Below, one piece after another: positions 1-8,051 of a stretch of DNA of 64,000 nt. The stretch is taken from assembly GCF_010993775.1 (NCBI RefSeq), contig NZ_WOTO01000035.1, positions 34,926 through 98,925 of the forward strand, written 5' to 3'. Positions within the stretch are counted from its first letter, which is position 1. Each line of letters opens with the position of its first letter. A model generated the notes under the pieces. It had not been told where the DNA came from, made no database searches, and was given only the letters and a program-made list of their open reading frames with translations. The position numbers and the translations under genes were made by a program. Origin of the DNA: Fodinicola feengrottensis. GTDB taxonomy: Bacteria; Actinomycetota; Actinomycetes; Mycobacteriales; HKI-0501.

Positions 1-1
1 T

Positions 2-1229
2 CTTTTCGGCAGGGCGACCGAGGTCGAGCAGGAGTATTTGCGGCGGTTGCTGACCGGGGAGCTGCGGCAGGGCGCGCGTTGGCTGGGCTGATGGTGGACG
101 CGATAGCCAAGGCGGCCGGGTTGGACATCGGGCTCGTACGACGGGCGGCCCTGCTGTCCGGGGACCTGCGGGCTGTCGCGGCGGCCGGGCCGGGCTGGGC
201 GGTGGCGCATCGGCTCTGGAGGCGTTCGCGCTCCAGGTCGGGCGGGCGCTGGAGCCGATGCTCGCGGGGACGGCACCGGACATCGACGCCGCGATCGAGA
301 AGGTCTGCCCGGCGGCGGTGGAACACAAGCTGGACGGCATCCGCATCCAGGCGCACCGCGACGGTGAGCGGGTGTGGCTTTTCACCCGCAGCCTCGATGA
401 CGTGACGGCTCGGCTGCCGGAGGTCGTCGATTGCGTACGAGCGATGCCGGTCCAGACTGTTGTGTTGGACGGCGAGGTCATCGCACTCGACGAAGCCGGC
501 CGACCGCGCAAGTTCCAGGTGACCGCCAGCCGGACCGGCCAGCGCGGTGACCCGGAGCGCCTGCGTAAGGAAATGCCACTGACCGCCGCTTTTTTCGACA
601 TCCTGCACCTGGACGGCGTCGACTTGTTGGACGAGCCGGGTTCGCGGCGCTGGGAGGCGCTGGTTTCGGTCGTCCCGCCGCCGGCTCGGATCAGTCGTCA
701 GGTCGTGGACAACGCGGAGGCCGCCGGTGAGGTTTACGCCCAGGCGCTGGATGCTGGCCATGAAGGCGTGGTGGTCAAGGCCCTCGATGTGCCGTACCAA
801 AACGGCCGCCGCGGCCGCGGCTGGCTGAAGGTCAAGCCGCGGCACACCCTCGACCTGGTGGTGCTCGCGGTGGAGTGGGGTCATGGCCGGCGCCGTGGCT
901 GGTTGTCCAACCTGCACCTTGGCGCCCGCGACGAGGAGACCGGCGAGCTGGTCATGCTTGGCAAGACCTTCAAAGGCATGACCGACGAAATGCTGGCCTG
1001 GCAGACCGAAAGACTCCGCGAGCTGGCGGTCGACGAGAACGACTGGGTGGTGCACGTACGCCCCGAGCTGGTCGTAGAAATCGCCTTCGACGGCGTGCAG
1101 GGCAGCACCCGCTATCCGGGCGGGATGGCCCTTCGATTCGCTCGCGTGCTGCGTTATCGCGAAGACAAGAAAGCCTCCGAAGCCGACACCCTGCAACTTG
1201 TAAGAGAAATTTACGAGGGTCGCTCGTAA
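2..1229 (+). CDS. ligB: ATP-dependent DNA ligase, LigB type; 5' partial, two frameshifts
   Basis: Joins nicked DNA through an enzyme-AMP intermediate; a repair-type ligase of actinobacteria. The adenylation motif KLDGIR (lysine codon at nt 327) is followed by HEGVVVK and GWLKVKP, the usual nucleotidyltransferase motifs, then an OB-fold C-terminus ending at 1229. The N-terminal helical domain is cut by the window edge and spread over three frames: nt 2 to about 76, about 79 to 190, then the long frame to 1229. The text before each switch continues sensibly after it (RQGA then LAGLMVDA; AVAAAG then GGGASALEAFA). Both breaks lie in GC runs, so I treat the gene as probably intact in the organism. 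Family identity is firm; LigB rather than LigC/D is inferred from the N-terminal domain. Confidence 0.85.
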
Positions 1230-1366
1230 ATGAGGTCTGTCTCAACTCCACTGGCTATCGAGTATGAAGTGAAGGGTTCTTGAGATCGATCTGGCGGCGA
1301 CAACCGACCAGCCCCAGAAACCTCACGAGTCGCAAAATTTTCGTCTACGCGCGTCCTCAAACCCAC

Positions 1367-1389
1367 CCCCCACCCGATCTGGGTGGGGG
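1367..1389. terminator. GC hairpin after ligase
   Basis: CCCCCACCC, loop GATCT, GGGTGGGGG: a 9-bp perfect stem. There is no T tract after it, so a terminator role for the ligase transcript is only likely. Confidence 0.4.
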
Positions 1390-1422
1390 CCAATTTATAC
1401 AAGGGGGTACGACAGTTCTGCG

Positions 1423-1528
1423 CCGTTGAGTGACCAACCCGCTAGCTTCCACCCTCACCTCAGGCTTGCTGACCTGCGCAAACACAACCCTCGTCGTAGG
1501 CCATCGCGCGGCCCGTTGAGTGACCAAC
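1423..1528. repeat. 16-bp direct repeat, possible integrase arm sites
   Basis: CCGTTGAGTGACCAAC occurs at 1423-1438 and exactly again at 1513-1528, 90 bp apart, just upstream of the integrase. Paired direct repeats beside int are typical arm-type binding sites for tyrosine integrases; this role is inferred. Confidence 0.45.
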
Positions 1529-1755
1529 GGGGTCCGAAGAGCTGTGAAGTTATCAATTTGCGTGCCGACAAGGCGGCAGGCAGTCGGAAGCATGAGCCGA
1601 TAGCGATACTCACTAGTAGTAGCCGTACGGACGATGACCGTTAGGACAGCCAACAACCACCAAAAGACTCAATCGAAAAAGCTGTGATGAGGATCATCAT
1701 CTACTCAGACGCTGCTTGTGCGTCTGAGCCGGTCAAGGCACAGGAGGTAAGCGCG

Positions 1756-2726
1756 ATGGAGCGCGAAAACACAGAGGCCGCTACGTGGCAGCGTCGGAAA
1801 AACGATCTAGCGGGCTCGGCGGCGAATGATTATTTCCGCGCCTTGCGGATGCAGCGTCTGTCTACCAACACGATTTATGGCTACCGTCAGGGTTTGCGGA
1901 AATTGAGCAAATTCGCTGAATCGGTAGGCACGACGCTAGACGCCCTGACGACCGAGCAAATCGAATGCTATCAGGAAACCCGCGGAGAACTCGGCCTAGC
2001 TGACTGCGAGCCTAGTTCGGCGTTCTGGCATCTGGGTATCGGCGTTCGCTACTACCGATGGCTGCAGCGCCGGCATCTCCGGGACGACAACCCCTTTGAC
2101 GACATCGTCATGCCCAAGGTTCCGAAGGCCGTCCCGCACCCGATGCCCGAGCCGTCCATCATGCGCGCGCTGGAAGCAGCCCCGCCACGGATCCGGATCT
2201 GCATCGCCATGGCTCGCGGATGCGGGGCGCGAGCGGACGACATCGCTCGATGCCGCATAGAAGACCTAGAACGGGAAGCCGAGAACCCGACTGCGATACT
2301 CCGCGGGAAGTCCAAGACCCGGCACGTGCCGCTGACGCCGTGGCTGCTGGACGAGATAGAACGGTACCTGAACACGCTACCTATCGAGCATCGTACGCGC
2401 GGACCGCTGATCCGTAGCCGCGTTTCGCCGTACGGCTCGATCGGGCGGAACTACATCAGCAAACAATGTGGTGCCTTCTTCCGGGATCAGGGTGTCAGCC
2501 AGCGGCTGCACGGATTGCGTCATTCGTTCTGTACCACGCTTCGCCAGGGTGGCGCGGACGCCTTCACGATCAGCGAAGCCGCGCCGGCCACGAAAGCGTG
2601 CGCACCTCCCAGATATACACGCAGATAGCTCAGACCGAAGTACGTGCAGCCATGCTGCTCGCACAGCCGCAACCACTCGGCATGACGCGTCCACGAGATT
2701 TCGAGTTACGAGAGGATACCGCGTGA
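1756..2726 (+). CDS. int: Tyrosine integrase, frameshifted
   Basis: Site-specific recombinase that inserts and excises the prophage. The start ATG at 1756 has a strong site GGAGG eight bases upstream. An N-terminal SAM-like core-binding domain is followed by the catalytic domain: the ARADDIARC arginine box, the GKSKTRHVPL lysine hairpin, HGLRHS, then GHES and the nucleophile in SQIYTQ. The last two motifs lie in another frame: the first frame stops at 2628 and the correct C-terminus runs on to 2726. The switch is at about 2580 in GCCGCGCCGGCC. That the next gene starts by TGATG overlap with the 2726 stop supports the longer product. Either a sequence error or an inactivating mutation that would trap the prophage. 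Confidence 0.88.
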
Positions 2727-2935
2727 TGTTTGTTCCTAGGCAACGAATCGACGACGCCTACCGCATTGCGCATCAGCGGCATGTAGTGCTGGTTGCGCTG
2801 AAAAAGGCTGGTTGCGAAACGATCGACGAAGCCATTCAGCTCATCAGCGCTCCGTGCCCTGCTGACGCCGCCGAAGCTGAGCGTCGATTTGCCCTTATCC
2901 GAATGTTGTCCGACCAGAAAGGCGCACGCCTGTGA
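2726..2935 (+). CDS. Small hypothetical protein coupled to integrase
   Basis: A 69-residue basic, helical protein with no family I recognise. Its ATG overlaps the integrase TGA by one base, so it is probably translated by coupling and co-expressed with int. An excisionase or accessory role is possible from position only; no helix-turn-helix is evident. Confidence 0.6.
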   Translation: MFVPRQRIDDAYRIAHQRHVVLVALKKAGCETIDEAIQLISAPCPADAAEAERRFALIRMLSDQKGARL

Positions 2936-3026
2936 GTACCCGCCTAGTCTACCGCGGAAAGCACCGCGCAATCGGACGCTTGAACGCGTTCCTGCTCACA
3001 TTCAATGCGCTTCTCGTCGGTGCTCG

Positions 3027-3439
3027 ATGACTCGCCGCGGCAAAATACTAGCCGGCCTAGGCGTGTCTCTTGGCGCCTGGTCGTCGTAGTGGCGTGTGGC
3101 GCCGGCTCCCCGAGCGCGAGTCCTGCGCCCACAGCGGCGTCCACGAAGGCCACGGACAGCCGCACAGACAAAGGCTGGACGATCCTGTCTCTGAGCCTCA
3201 AGGACGACGGTACCGGCGATTTCGGGGGCACCGCGAGGGTGCGTAACGACAACGGCGGAACGATGTCCGCCACCTTCACGCTCACGGTTCTGAAAGCCGG
3301 CAACCCAGTCGCCTCTATGCAGGGAGCATCGGAGAGCGTCGCGGCCGGCCAGACGGTCACCGTGGACTGGGTCAGCCAGGACAAGTACGTTGGCGGTGCT
3401 GGATTCACCACCGCATTTCAGTGTGACAGCACGTTCTAG
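3027..3439 (+). CDS. Predicted lipoprotein, frameshifted near N-terminus
   Basis: A secreted, lipid-anchored protein of about 137 residues carried by the prophage. The start at 3027 reads MTRRGKILAGLGVSLG; after a small indel at about 3075 (GGCGCC) the other frame gives LVVVVACGAGSPS, together a textbook lipoprotein signal with lipobox VVAC. The mature part has a Ser/Ala/Pro/Thr-rich linker and a small beta-rich domain with pattern VRNDNGGTMSATFTLTVL, resembling FxLYD-type extracellular domains. It follows the integrase block, is on the same strand and ends at a terminator, so it is a candidate for expression in the lysogen. The in-frame alternative, a start at 3005, lacks a signal peptide. 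Confidence 0.65.
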
Positions 3440-3450
3440 CGGTTAGCGCG

Positions 3451-3481
3451 AAGCCCCGGCCGCTTGATTGGGTCGGGGCTT
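3451..3481. terminator. Bidirectional terminator
   Basis: AAGCCCCG and CGGGGCTT form an 8-bp stem with flanking A and T, between the convergent lipoprotein gene and the leftward coiled-coil gene. Its loop shares ACCCAATCAAG (in reverse) with the terminator at 8052. Confidence 0.85.
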
Positions 3482-3489
3482 TGTGCTGT

Positions 3490-4686
3490 CTAGTCTGTGA
3501 AACTTCCTACAGACGGGGAATCCTCTTGCTGTTGGACGTTCGCGTTGAACCATGCTGCAGCCTCGTCGGACCAATAACCGACCGATGTCAAGAACCCAGG
3601 TGCGTCGGCAGCGGCCTTCTTCTTGGACAGCCCGCGATTAATGACCCGCCGCGCATCTTTCAGCGCGGTTTCGGCGACTGCGTGTTTCGCCTCCAGCGCG
3701 CGAATCTGGTCCTGCTGAGCAGCGCGCACGCGCTCGTGCTCGGTGATCTGAGCCTGCAGCGCGTCATGATCTTCGCGTACATGGGTCAGATCGGCGAAAT
3801 TCACTTTGCGCCGTGCCTCCGAGACGGCGATACGGCTCCGAAAAACGTGCGCCTCATTGCGGAACTCGTCCAGATTGACGAGCGCCTGGCGGACGGACTC
3901 CACCGGATTGCCGACACAAGCAGCTGCGTACTGCTGGCACAAGTCTTGTATTTCGTCCAGCTTGCGTCCGAGTTCGTCACGTTCGTCACGTGCGGCGAAC
4001 TTCTCGTCAGCGACCGTTATAACCAGATCGAACAATCGCGTGCATTCCGCACGGGCTTCGTCGGCTTCGGCTTCGGCCAGCGCGCGTCCTTTTTCGGCGT
4101 CCCGTGCCTCATCCCGATACGCATCCCACATGACCTGAGCCGCCGTCTTGTCAGCCCTTAGACGTTCGACATCGACCATGGCGGCCACCAGCTCACGTCG
4201 CCGAAGGCGCAACTCTTCAAGGACTTTGCCGCCATCGTCGCGGTCGGCGGTGTAGGCGGCCCAGCTGGCCGGGCCTTTGACAACGGCCCACTCCGGGCGG
4301 GCTTCGGTTTCGGGCCGTGCGCTTCGGGGCTCCCGGATTTCGCGATATACGCACGTCTCAACAACGTAGGTGCGGTCTTCATCGTTAGTGGTTCGCCAGA
4401 CAATGAAGTCCACGTCTTGGCCCTGCCAGGCGCCGTCAACGAAACTCACGATCTGCACCCAGGTAGACTCCGGCCATGAGTCACGTCGGACGTACCGCTT
4501 ACTCGGGTCCAGCACCGTGCCGGCCGGCAACGGCGGACCCGGCGGGGTGATGTCTGTGTAGCCCCAACCGACAGAAGCGTCTGCTCCCATCCAGCTGCCC
4601 TCGCGGTCGTACCACCGTCCGTCGGTCTGACGTTCGCGGTACTTGCCCCGATACAGCGCCGTGGTCCCGACCTCGTAGCTCGTCAT
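3490..4686 (-). CDS. Coiled-coil protein, phage accessory
   Basis: About 398 residues. The first 130 residues are a mixed domain with paired Trp/Tyr (GKYRERQTDGRWYDREGSW), the rest is long charged helix rich in Glu, Arg and Ala, ending in a short globular tail. I chose the ATG at 4686, which has GGAG eight bases before it; an upstream ATG at 4704 overlaps the previous stop. Last gene of a leftward operon (5833 to 3490) ending at the 3451 terminator. No family recognised; DUF-type phage protein. Confidence 0.7.
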   Translation of the reverse strand: MTSYEVGTTALYRGKYRERQTDGRWYDREGSWMGADASVGWGYTDITPPGPPLPAGTVLDPSKRYVRRDSWPESTWVQIVSFVDGAWQGQDVDFIVWRTTNDEDRTYVVETCVYREIREPRSARPETEARPEWAVVKGPASWAAYTADRDDGGKVLEELRLRRRELVAAMVDVERLRADKTAAQVMWDAYRDEARDAEKGRALAEAEADEARAECTRLFDLVITVADEKFAARDERDELGRKLDEIQDLCQQYAAACVGNPVESVRQALVNLDEFRNEAHVFRSRIAVSEARRKVNFADLTHVREDHDALQAQITEHERVRAAQQDQIRALEAKHAVAETALKDARRVINRGLSKKKAAADAPGFLTSVGYWSDEAAAWFNANVQQQEDSPSVGSFTD

Positions 4687-4703
4687 ACTGCCGTCTCCAG
4701 TCA

Positions 4704-4949
4704 TCAAAAACTGCCTTCGGCCACGGCGAATACCGTCAGCCCTCGTGCCGCCGCTTCCTCTTGTCTCACACGGAATTTCAGGGCGCTGACCAAGTCCGCT
4801 GCGTGGCGGTATGCCTCGACTTTGCCGAAGAGACGCGAACCATCGTTGCCGGCTCCCGCTTCGCGAGACAGGATCAGACTCGCGTCGGCCTTGTCCCTTA
4901 GCGTCGCGTCCAGCTCGCACAGCTCGTCAATCAAATCGGTGATGGTCAT
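4704..4949 (-). CDS. Small helical hypothetical protein
   Basis: An 81-residue acidic, helical protein (MTITDLIDELCELDATLRDKAD...). It starts inside the end of the preceding gene (ATGA overlap at 4946-4949) and its stop overlaps a possible start of the next gene. Function unknown. Confidence 0.65.
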   Translation of the reverse strand: MTITDLIDELCELDATLRDKADASLILSREAGAGNDGSRLFGKVEAYRHAADLVSALKFRVRQEEAAARGLTVFAVAEGSF

Positions 4950-5223
4950 GCCGCTCTCCGCGTATCGTGAGTGTGATCCGCCGCCCGGCTATCTCGGATG
5001 TGTCCCAGGGTGGCGAGTCGGTCAGCGAGTGGCGCCAGGGTGTCGCGGGCTTCGTCTTCGCGTAGCATGCGGCGGAATCGGATAGCTCGCGCTGAGTCGC
5101 CACCTGAACCAGGACGTACATCAAGATGCACGCGAACAGAACGAAAACCGTGCGGCTTGATTGGAATATCTCGAACGTCCATGCCGGTGTATGGTCCCAG
5201 AACCACACGTAGATTTCGGTCAC
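4946..5223 (-). CDS. Single-pass membrane protein, frameshifted
   Basis: GTG start at 5223 overlaps the upstream stop (GTGA). Residues 18-40 form one membrane segment (VFVLFACILMYVLVQV). After about 5095 the reading must move to the frame that gives IRFRRMLREDEARDTLAPL and stops at 4946; the break is in CAGCGCGAGC. About 92 residues. Function unknown. Confidence 0.6.
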
Positions 5224-5387
5224 GGCACTAACTCCCGCTCCCACGCCTGGAAGTGCTCCGCCACGTCAGCCGGAACCTGGTACGTGACGACCAGAGGGCG
5301 CCGTGCCTGAATCGCAGCCCATAGGCGGAGAATCAGCGATAGCGTCATGAGGCCGGCAAATACCACGAGGATTGCGGAAAAGATCAT
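5220..5387 (-). CDS. Small membrane protein
   Basis: 55 residues, MIFSAILVVFAGLMTLSL then a basic, soluble tail (QARRPLVVTYQVPADVAEHF). GGAAGG lies before the ATG. Its stop overlaps the next GTG. Too short for database-style calls; kept for its clean ribosome site and coupling. Confidence 0.6.
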   Translation of the reverse strand: MIFSAILVVFAGLMTLSLILRLWAAIQARRPLVVTYQVPADVAEHFQAWERELVP

Positions 5388-5399
5388 GGCGCACCTTCC

Positions 5400-5528
5400 C
5401 TACGTGTGATGGGTGCGGACGCGACCGTCCGGACATTTGAAATCGGGAGTGCAGATCGACGAACCGGGCGGTAGTGCGTAGCCAGTTTTGATGGGTGGCT
5501 TTCCCTTTGCGGCGTGCTTGCAAAGCAC
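5400..5528 (-). CDS. 42-residue cysteine-containing protein
   Basis: GTG start, MLCKHAAKGKPPIKTGYALP followed by CTPDFKCPDG: possible metal-binding knuckle. Sits between the DUF6197 gene and the small membrane protein in the same direction. Confidence 0.45.
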   Translation of the reverse strand: MLCKHAAKGKPPIKTGYALPPGSSICTPDFKCPDGRVRTHHT

Positions 5529-5542
5529 GGGAACCAGCGCGG

Positions 5543-5833
5543 TCACTCCGCAGCCGCTGCGCGCATCGCGGTCACGACTTCGACGTGCGTGTGGGCGTCG
5601 TTCCAGTCAGCTATAGCAAGACTGCCGTCGTTGAGCGGAATTCCGGCAAAATCCGCCAGGCGTGCGAAGGCGGCCCGCTGGATTGGCCAGCTGTCGCTGT
5701 TTGGAGCGATCCACCGGATAGCCAGCGCGGCACAGAGGCTTCCGCCGGGCGACGGCAAGTCACCCTGCCCGTCCCACCATCCGTGCTTGTCGATCAGGTC
5801 GGCGGCTTTTACAAGTACCTCGCTGGGGGTCAT
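5543..5833 (-). CDS. DUF6197-like protein
   Basis: 96 residues with the pattern of the actinobacterial DUF6197 family: LVKAADLIDKHGWW, LCAALAIRW and IADWNDAHTHVEVV near the end. Function unknown. First gene of the leftward operon, downstream of a promoter that carries the prophage operator palindrome at 5916. Confidence 0.65.
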   Translation of the reverse strand: MTPSEVLVKAADLIDKHGWWDGQGDLPSPGGSLCAALAIRWIAPNSDSWPIQRAAFARLADFAGIPLNDGSLAIADWNDAHTHVEVVTAMRAAAAE

Positions 5834-5910
5834 GTCGGGTCCTGTCTCTCAAGTGGATACCAGCCAGCTGCGGGAAGCTGTCACCGCAGCTGGCCGGCCA
5901 TGAGAAGGAC

Positions 5911-5970
5911 TCTACCGGATCATTTTTGATCCGTCAAGGGTTGACAATGATCCGAGAACGGGTATTCTGA
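5911..5970. promoter_or_regulatory. Divergent promoters with repressor-type operator
   Basis: CGGATCA-TTTT-TGATCCG (5916-5933) is a perfect 7-bp palindrome. Leftward, it fills the 17-bp spacer of TTGACG (5939-5934) and TAGAGT (5916-5911). Rightward, TTGACA at 5941 and TATTCT sit 16 bp apart, with another TGATCCG half-site between them. The same palindrome, one base changed, occurs at 52461. Binding by the 52636 repressor is inferred. Confidence 0.75.
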
Positions 5971-6007
5971 TCTCAGGACGCAGCGCAGGACGACACAGGG
6001 AGTAAAA

Positions 6008-6145
6008 ATGACCGCCACACAGCACACCGCGACCGACGAAGAGGTCCGCTGCGAGGTCACCAGCCGGACCGAGATCCGCGACCTGCCGGTGCTGGAAGAT
6101 GGCAAGACCTACTGCGTGTCTTGCGGGCAGGACATCGAATGTTGA
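6008..6145 (+). CDS. Small CxxC protein
   Basis: 45 residues, MTATQHTATDEEVRCEV...YCVSCGQDIEC; four cysteines suggest a zinc knuckle. First gene after the rightward promoter at 5941. Candidate early or lysogenic regulator by position only. Confidence 0.6.
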   Translation: MTATQHTATDEEVRCEVTSRTEIRDLPVLEDGKTYCVSCGQDIEC

Positions 6146-6200
6146 TCCGGCCAATCAGGCGCTCCCGTAATATGGCGGGGCGCCAGCGATAGGGTGAACT

Positions 6201-6606
6201 ATGCTGAACGATGCGGCTATCTGCGAGCTGTGCTTGCAGGCCGAGGGTGAACGATGTGCCGACCCGCTAGCGACCAGCGGGCCGGACACCGTGTACCGTA
6301 AGCTTTGCGATCAGTGCTACAACGCCTTAGAAGCCCCCTCTAGAGCGCGCTCTATCGACGCTCTACCGTGGCACAGCCACAAACATCTGCCGGGATTGGC
6401 TCGACCCCGAGGCGACGTGTCCGGGCGCGTCTACGACGGTTCGGGTAACGCGTATCGAATCGCCTTCGACGGCGAGGCCGTGACTGTCACATGTGCTACG
6501 GGTACGTGGACCCGCTTGTCCCTGCAACCCAACGCAACGCAGACAGCGCGCGAGATTGTACGCGACATTCAGGCATGCATGCGTTGTCGAGCTTCGGGAG
6601 GTGTAA
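6201..6606 (+). CDS. Cysteine-rich hypothetical protein, probable frameshift near 3' end
   Basis: About 134 residues with paired cysteines at the start (CELC, CDQC) and a basic middle. The open frame continues to 6842, but the last part there is an unnatural Arg/Ala run and overlaps a better gene. A small indel in GCATGCATGCG at about 6578 would end the protein as VVELREV at 6604. Function unknown; the end is my inference. Confidence 0.5.
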
Positions 6607-6613
6607 CTCGGCG

Positions 6614-6664
6614 CGTGCACGTGCTAACCTGCCGTGCATATGCACGTGCATCGGCACGTGCACG
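6614..6664. promoter_or_regulatory. Cluster of overlapping GTGCAC/CACGTG palindromes
   Basis: CGTGCACG (6614), GCACGTGC (6617), TGCATATGCA (6635), TGCACGTGCA (6641), GCACGTGC (6654) and CGTGCACG (6657) crowd 51 bases just before the next gene's ribosome site. This looks like a multi-site operator; no known regulator is implied. Confidence 0.5.
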
Positions 6665-6683
6665 AGCCTGTAAGGGAGTCACG

Positions 6684-6842
6684 ATGACCCTGCCGCTGCC
6701 CGCTCAAGTAGCGCTATGCGTTGACTGCTTCAAGCGTCCCGGAAGCTCCACGACCGGCCTCTGTCGCCTGTGCGCGTTGCGGGAGTCGAATCGGGACGTG
6801 GCTTCCGAGCTCGACAAGATGCGCGGCGACTCGCGTGGGTGA
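6684..6842 (+). CDS. Zinc-ribbon-like small protein
   Basis: 52 residues, MTLPLPAQVALCVDCFKRPG...GLCRLCALRESN; two CxxC pairs spaced as in a zinc ribbon. AAGGGAG lies five bases before the ATG. Downstream of the palindrome cluster. Confidence 0.65.
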   Translation: MTLPLPAQVALCVDCFKRPGSSTTGLCRLCALRESNRDVASELDKMRGDSRG

Positions 6843-6927
6843 CTGGATCGATCTAATTTACGTGGCTATGACGCTTGTGTTTCTGGCGTTCTGCGTGTGG
6901 CTGGCCTACGGTCATCCCGGTCTCTGA
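6835..6927 (+). CDS. 30-residue membrane peptide
   Basis: GTG start overlapping the previous stop, then MGDWIDLIYVAMTLVFLAFC, essentially one membrane helix. Small but fits the coupled arrangement of this region. Confidence 0.4.
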   Translation: MGDWIDLIYVAMTLVFLAFCVWLAYGHPGL

Positions 6928-6940
6928 GTCGGAGGGGTGC

Positions 6941-7322
6941 TCAGAGGCCGGGGTCATAACCGGGCCAACGTCGGTCAGACATCGGCAGGCCGTGGTTGCC
7001 GTCGTTGTATTTTTCTTTCAGATAGCGCGTGTACTCGGCTACGCGACCCATGTCCGGCTGTAGCGGCGTGGCGGCAATGATCTCTATCCAGTTGTTTCTG
7101 TACGTTCGGCCACGTCATCCCGCGCGGCACGTCGTAGACCTTGCTGGCTGCCACCTCCCAATGCAGGCCGCGGGCCTCAGCGGTTTTCTGCAGCTGCCCC
7201 TGATACCAGCGTCCCCACCCGTCCGGGTCGTTCAGGTCTTTATTGGCGTCGTATCCGCGCCTCGCCATCCGAACGCCCCAGTACTCTCTCGCAACCTCCA
7301 TTGTGCCGCCCGTGTCAGACAT
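6941..7322 (-). CDS. Hypothetical phage protein, frameshifted
   Basis: About 126 residues. The first frame reads to WPNVQ, then an extra A at about 7095 shifts it; the corrected frame continues NNWIEIIAATPLQPDMGRVA and ends YNDGNHGLPMSDRRWPGYDP at 6941. Start overlaps the upstream HTH gene (ATGA). Function unknown. Confidence 0.6.
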
Positions 7323-7324
7323 CG

Positions 7325-7510
7325 TTATCGCTCCCTCAGCTCGTCGACAACCGCGCGGCGGATCACCCAGCCAGCGCTACCCACCTGGCGGGCCGGTAAA
7401 AGCCCGTTGTTGATCATCCAGCGGACCGTACGATCGGGCTTGCCGAGCAGGGCCGCGGCCTCGGTGACCGTGACCATGTCCGGCAGCTCAGAATCGTCGG
7501 TTGCGGGCAT
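7325..7510 (-). CDS. MerR/excisionase-type HTH protein
   Basis: 61 residues, a single winged-helix unit: VTVTEAAALLGKPDRTVRWM, then NNGLLPARQVGSAGWVIRR, the pattern of helix_turn_helix_17 excisionase/AlpA-like proteins. Start ATG at 7510 chosen because the upstream extension is low-complexity. Divergent from the + strand genes with a palindromic operator between, so self-control is likely. Candidate excisionase or lysis-lysogeny switch component, though it is far from int. Confidence 0.75.
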   Translation of the reverse strand: MPATDDSELPDMVTVTEAAALLGKPDRTVRWMINNGLLPARQVGSAGWVIRRAVVDELRER

Positions 7511-7540
7511 GGGGTAAGCGTACGACGTGCTGCCAGATGC

Positions 7541-7572
7541 GGCAAGATTAGGTCTTGCCAGGTCCGGCAAGA
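7541..7572. promoter_or_regulatory. GGCAAGA operator
   Basis: GGCAAGA-TTAGG-TCTTGCC (7541-7559) is a perfect 7-bp palindrome, followed by a third half-site GGCAAGA at 7566. It lies between the divergent HTH gene and the 7630 gene, and probably binds the 7325-7510 product. Confidence 0.65.
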
Positions 7573-7629
7573 CGAGGTAATGTCGGACAGCAGCAAGCAC
7601 GCAGGTTGACCGTCTAAGGAGTGGTTCAA

Positions 7630-7812
7630 ATGCGAGACATCGAATCGGTCGAACAGCCGTCAGTCGATCACCACATCAACGCGGCCGGCGAAATCTTCTG
7701 TGGCGCCGTGTCGTACGATTTCAACCTCCCGTGGTGTGACGTGACCGCCACAACGTGCGTCGACTGCGGTGCCGATGTCCTCCCGCTGGTTAACTTTCTC
7801 GCGGCCTTCTGA
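7630..7812 (+). CDS. Small hypothetical with CxxC
   Basis: 60 residues, MRDIESVEQPSVDHHINAAG...TTCVDCGADVLP. AAGGAG nine bases before the ATG decides the start over a GTG at 7621. Possible zinc binding. First gene rightward of the GGCAAGA operator. Confidence 0.6.
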   Translation: MRDIESVEQPSVDHHINAAGEIFCGAVSYDFNLPWCDVTATTCVDCGADVLPLVNFLAAF

Positions 7813-7838
7813 TACCCGATCCGACACAGGGAGCCGAG

Positions 7839-8045
7839 ATGCCGGACACCGCGTACGATCCAGCGCACGCCGCGCTGCATGAGGCGGCGGAGTTGGAGCG
7901 ACGACGCGACGAGGTCTACGCGTGCTGCGACGTTCTACGCGCCGCCGGACACGCGGAAGCCGCCAGCCTGCTGACGGATCGGGCCGCTCGACACACGGAC
8001 GAGATCTGCCGGCTCACTGACGAGTACCTCCGCGGCTCGCGTTAA
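7839..8045 (+). CDS. Small helical hypothetical protein
   Basis: 68 residues, charged amphipathic helices with three cysteines (ELERRRDEVYACCDVLRAAG). Ends just before a bidirectional terminator. Function unknown. Confidence 0.6.
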   Translation: MPDTAYDPAHAALHEAAELERRRDEVYACCDVLRAAGHAEAASLLTDRAARHTDEICRLTDEYLRGSR

Positions 8046-8051
8046 ACGACA

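Larger units (their letters stand above)
1230..1755. other. Non-coding host-prophage junction
   Basis: No convincing gene lies between the ligase stop and the integrase start. The stretch holds a strong hairpin at 1367-1389 and two copies of a 16-bp direct repeat at 1423 and 1513. The left attachment site should be here, but I could not find by eye a core repeated near 52.9 kb. Confidence 0.5.

Noticed and set aside
1684..1755. Upstream integrase start at 1684
   Set aside because: No ribosome site; the ATG at 1756 has GGAGG at good spacing and begins the core domain.
3481..4161. Long + strand open frame opposite the coiled-coil gene
   Set aside because: It mirrors the codon pattern of the - strand gene, which has a ribosome site and operon context; the + product has no natural composition.
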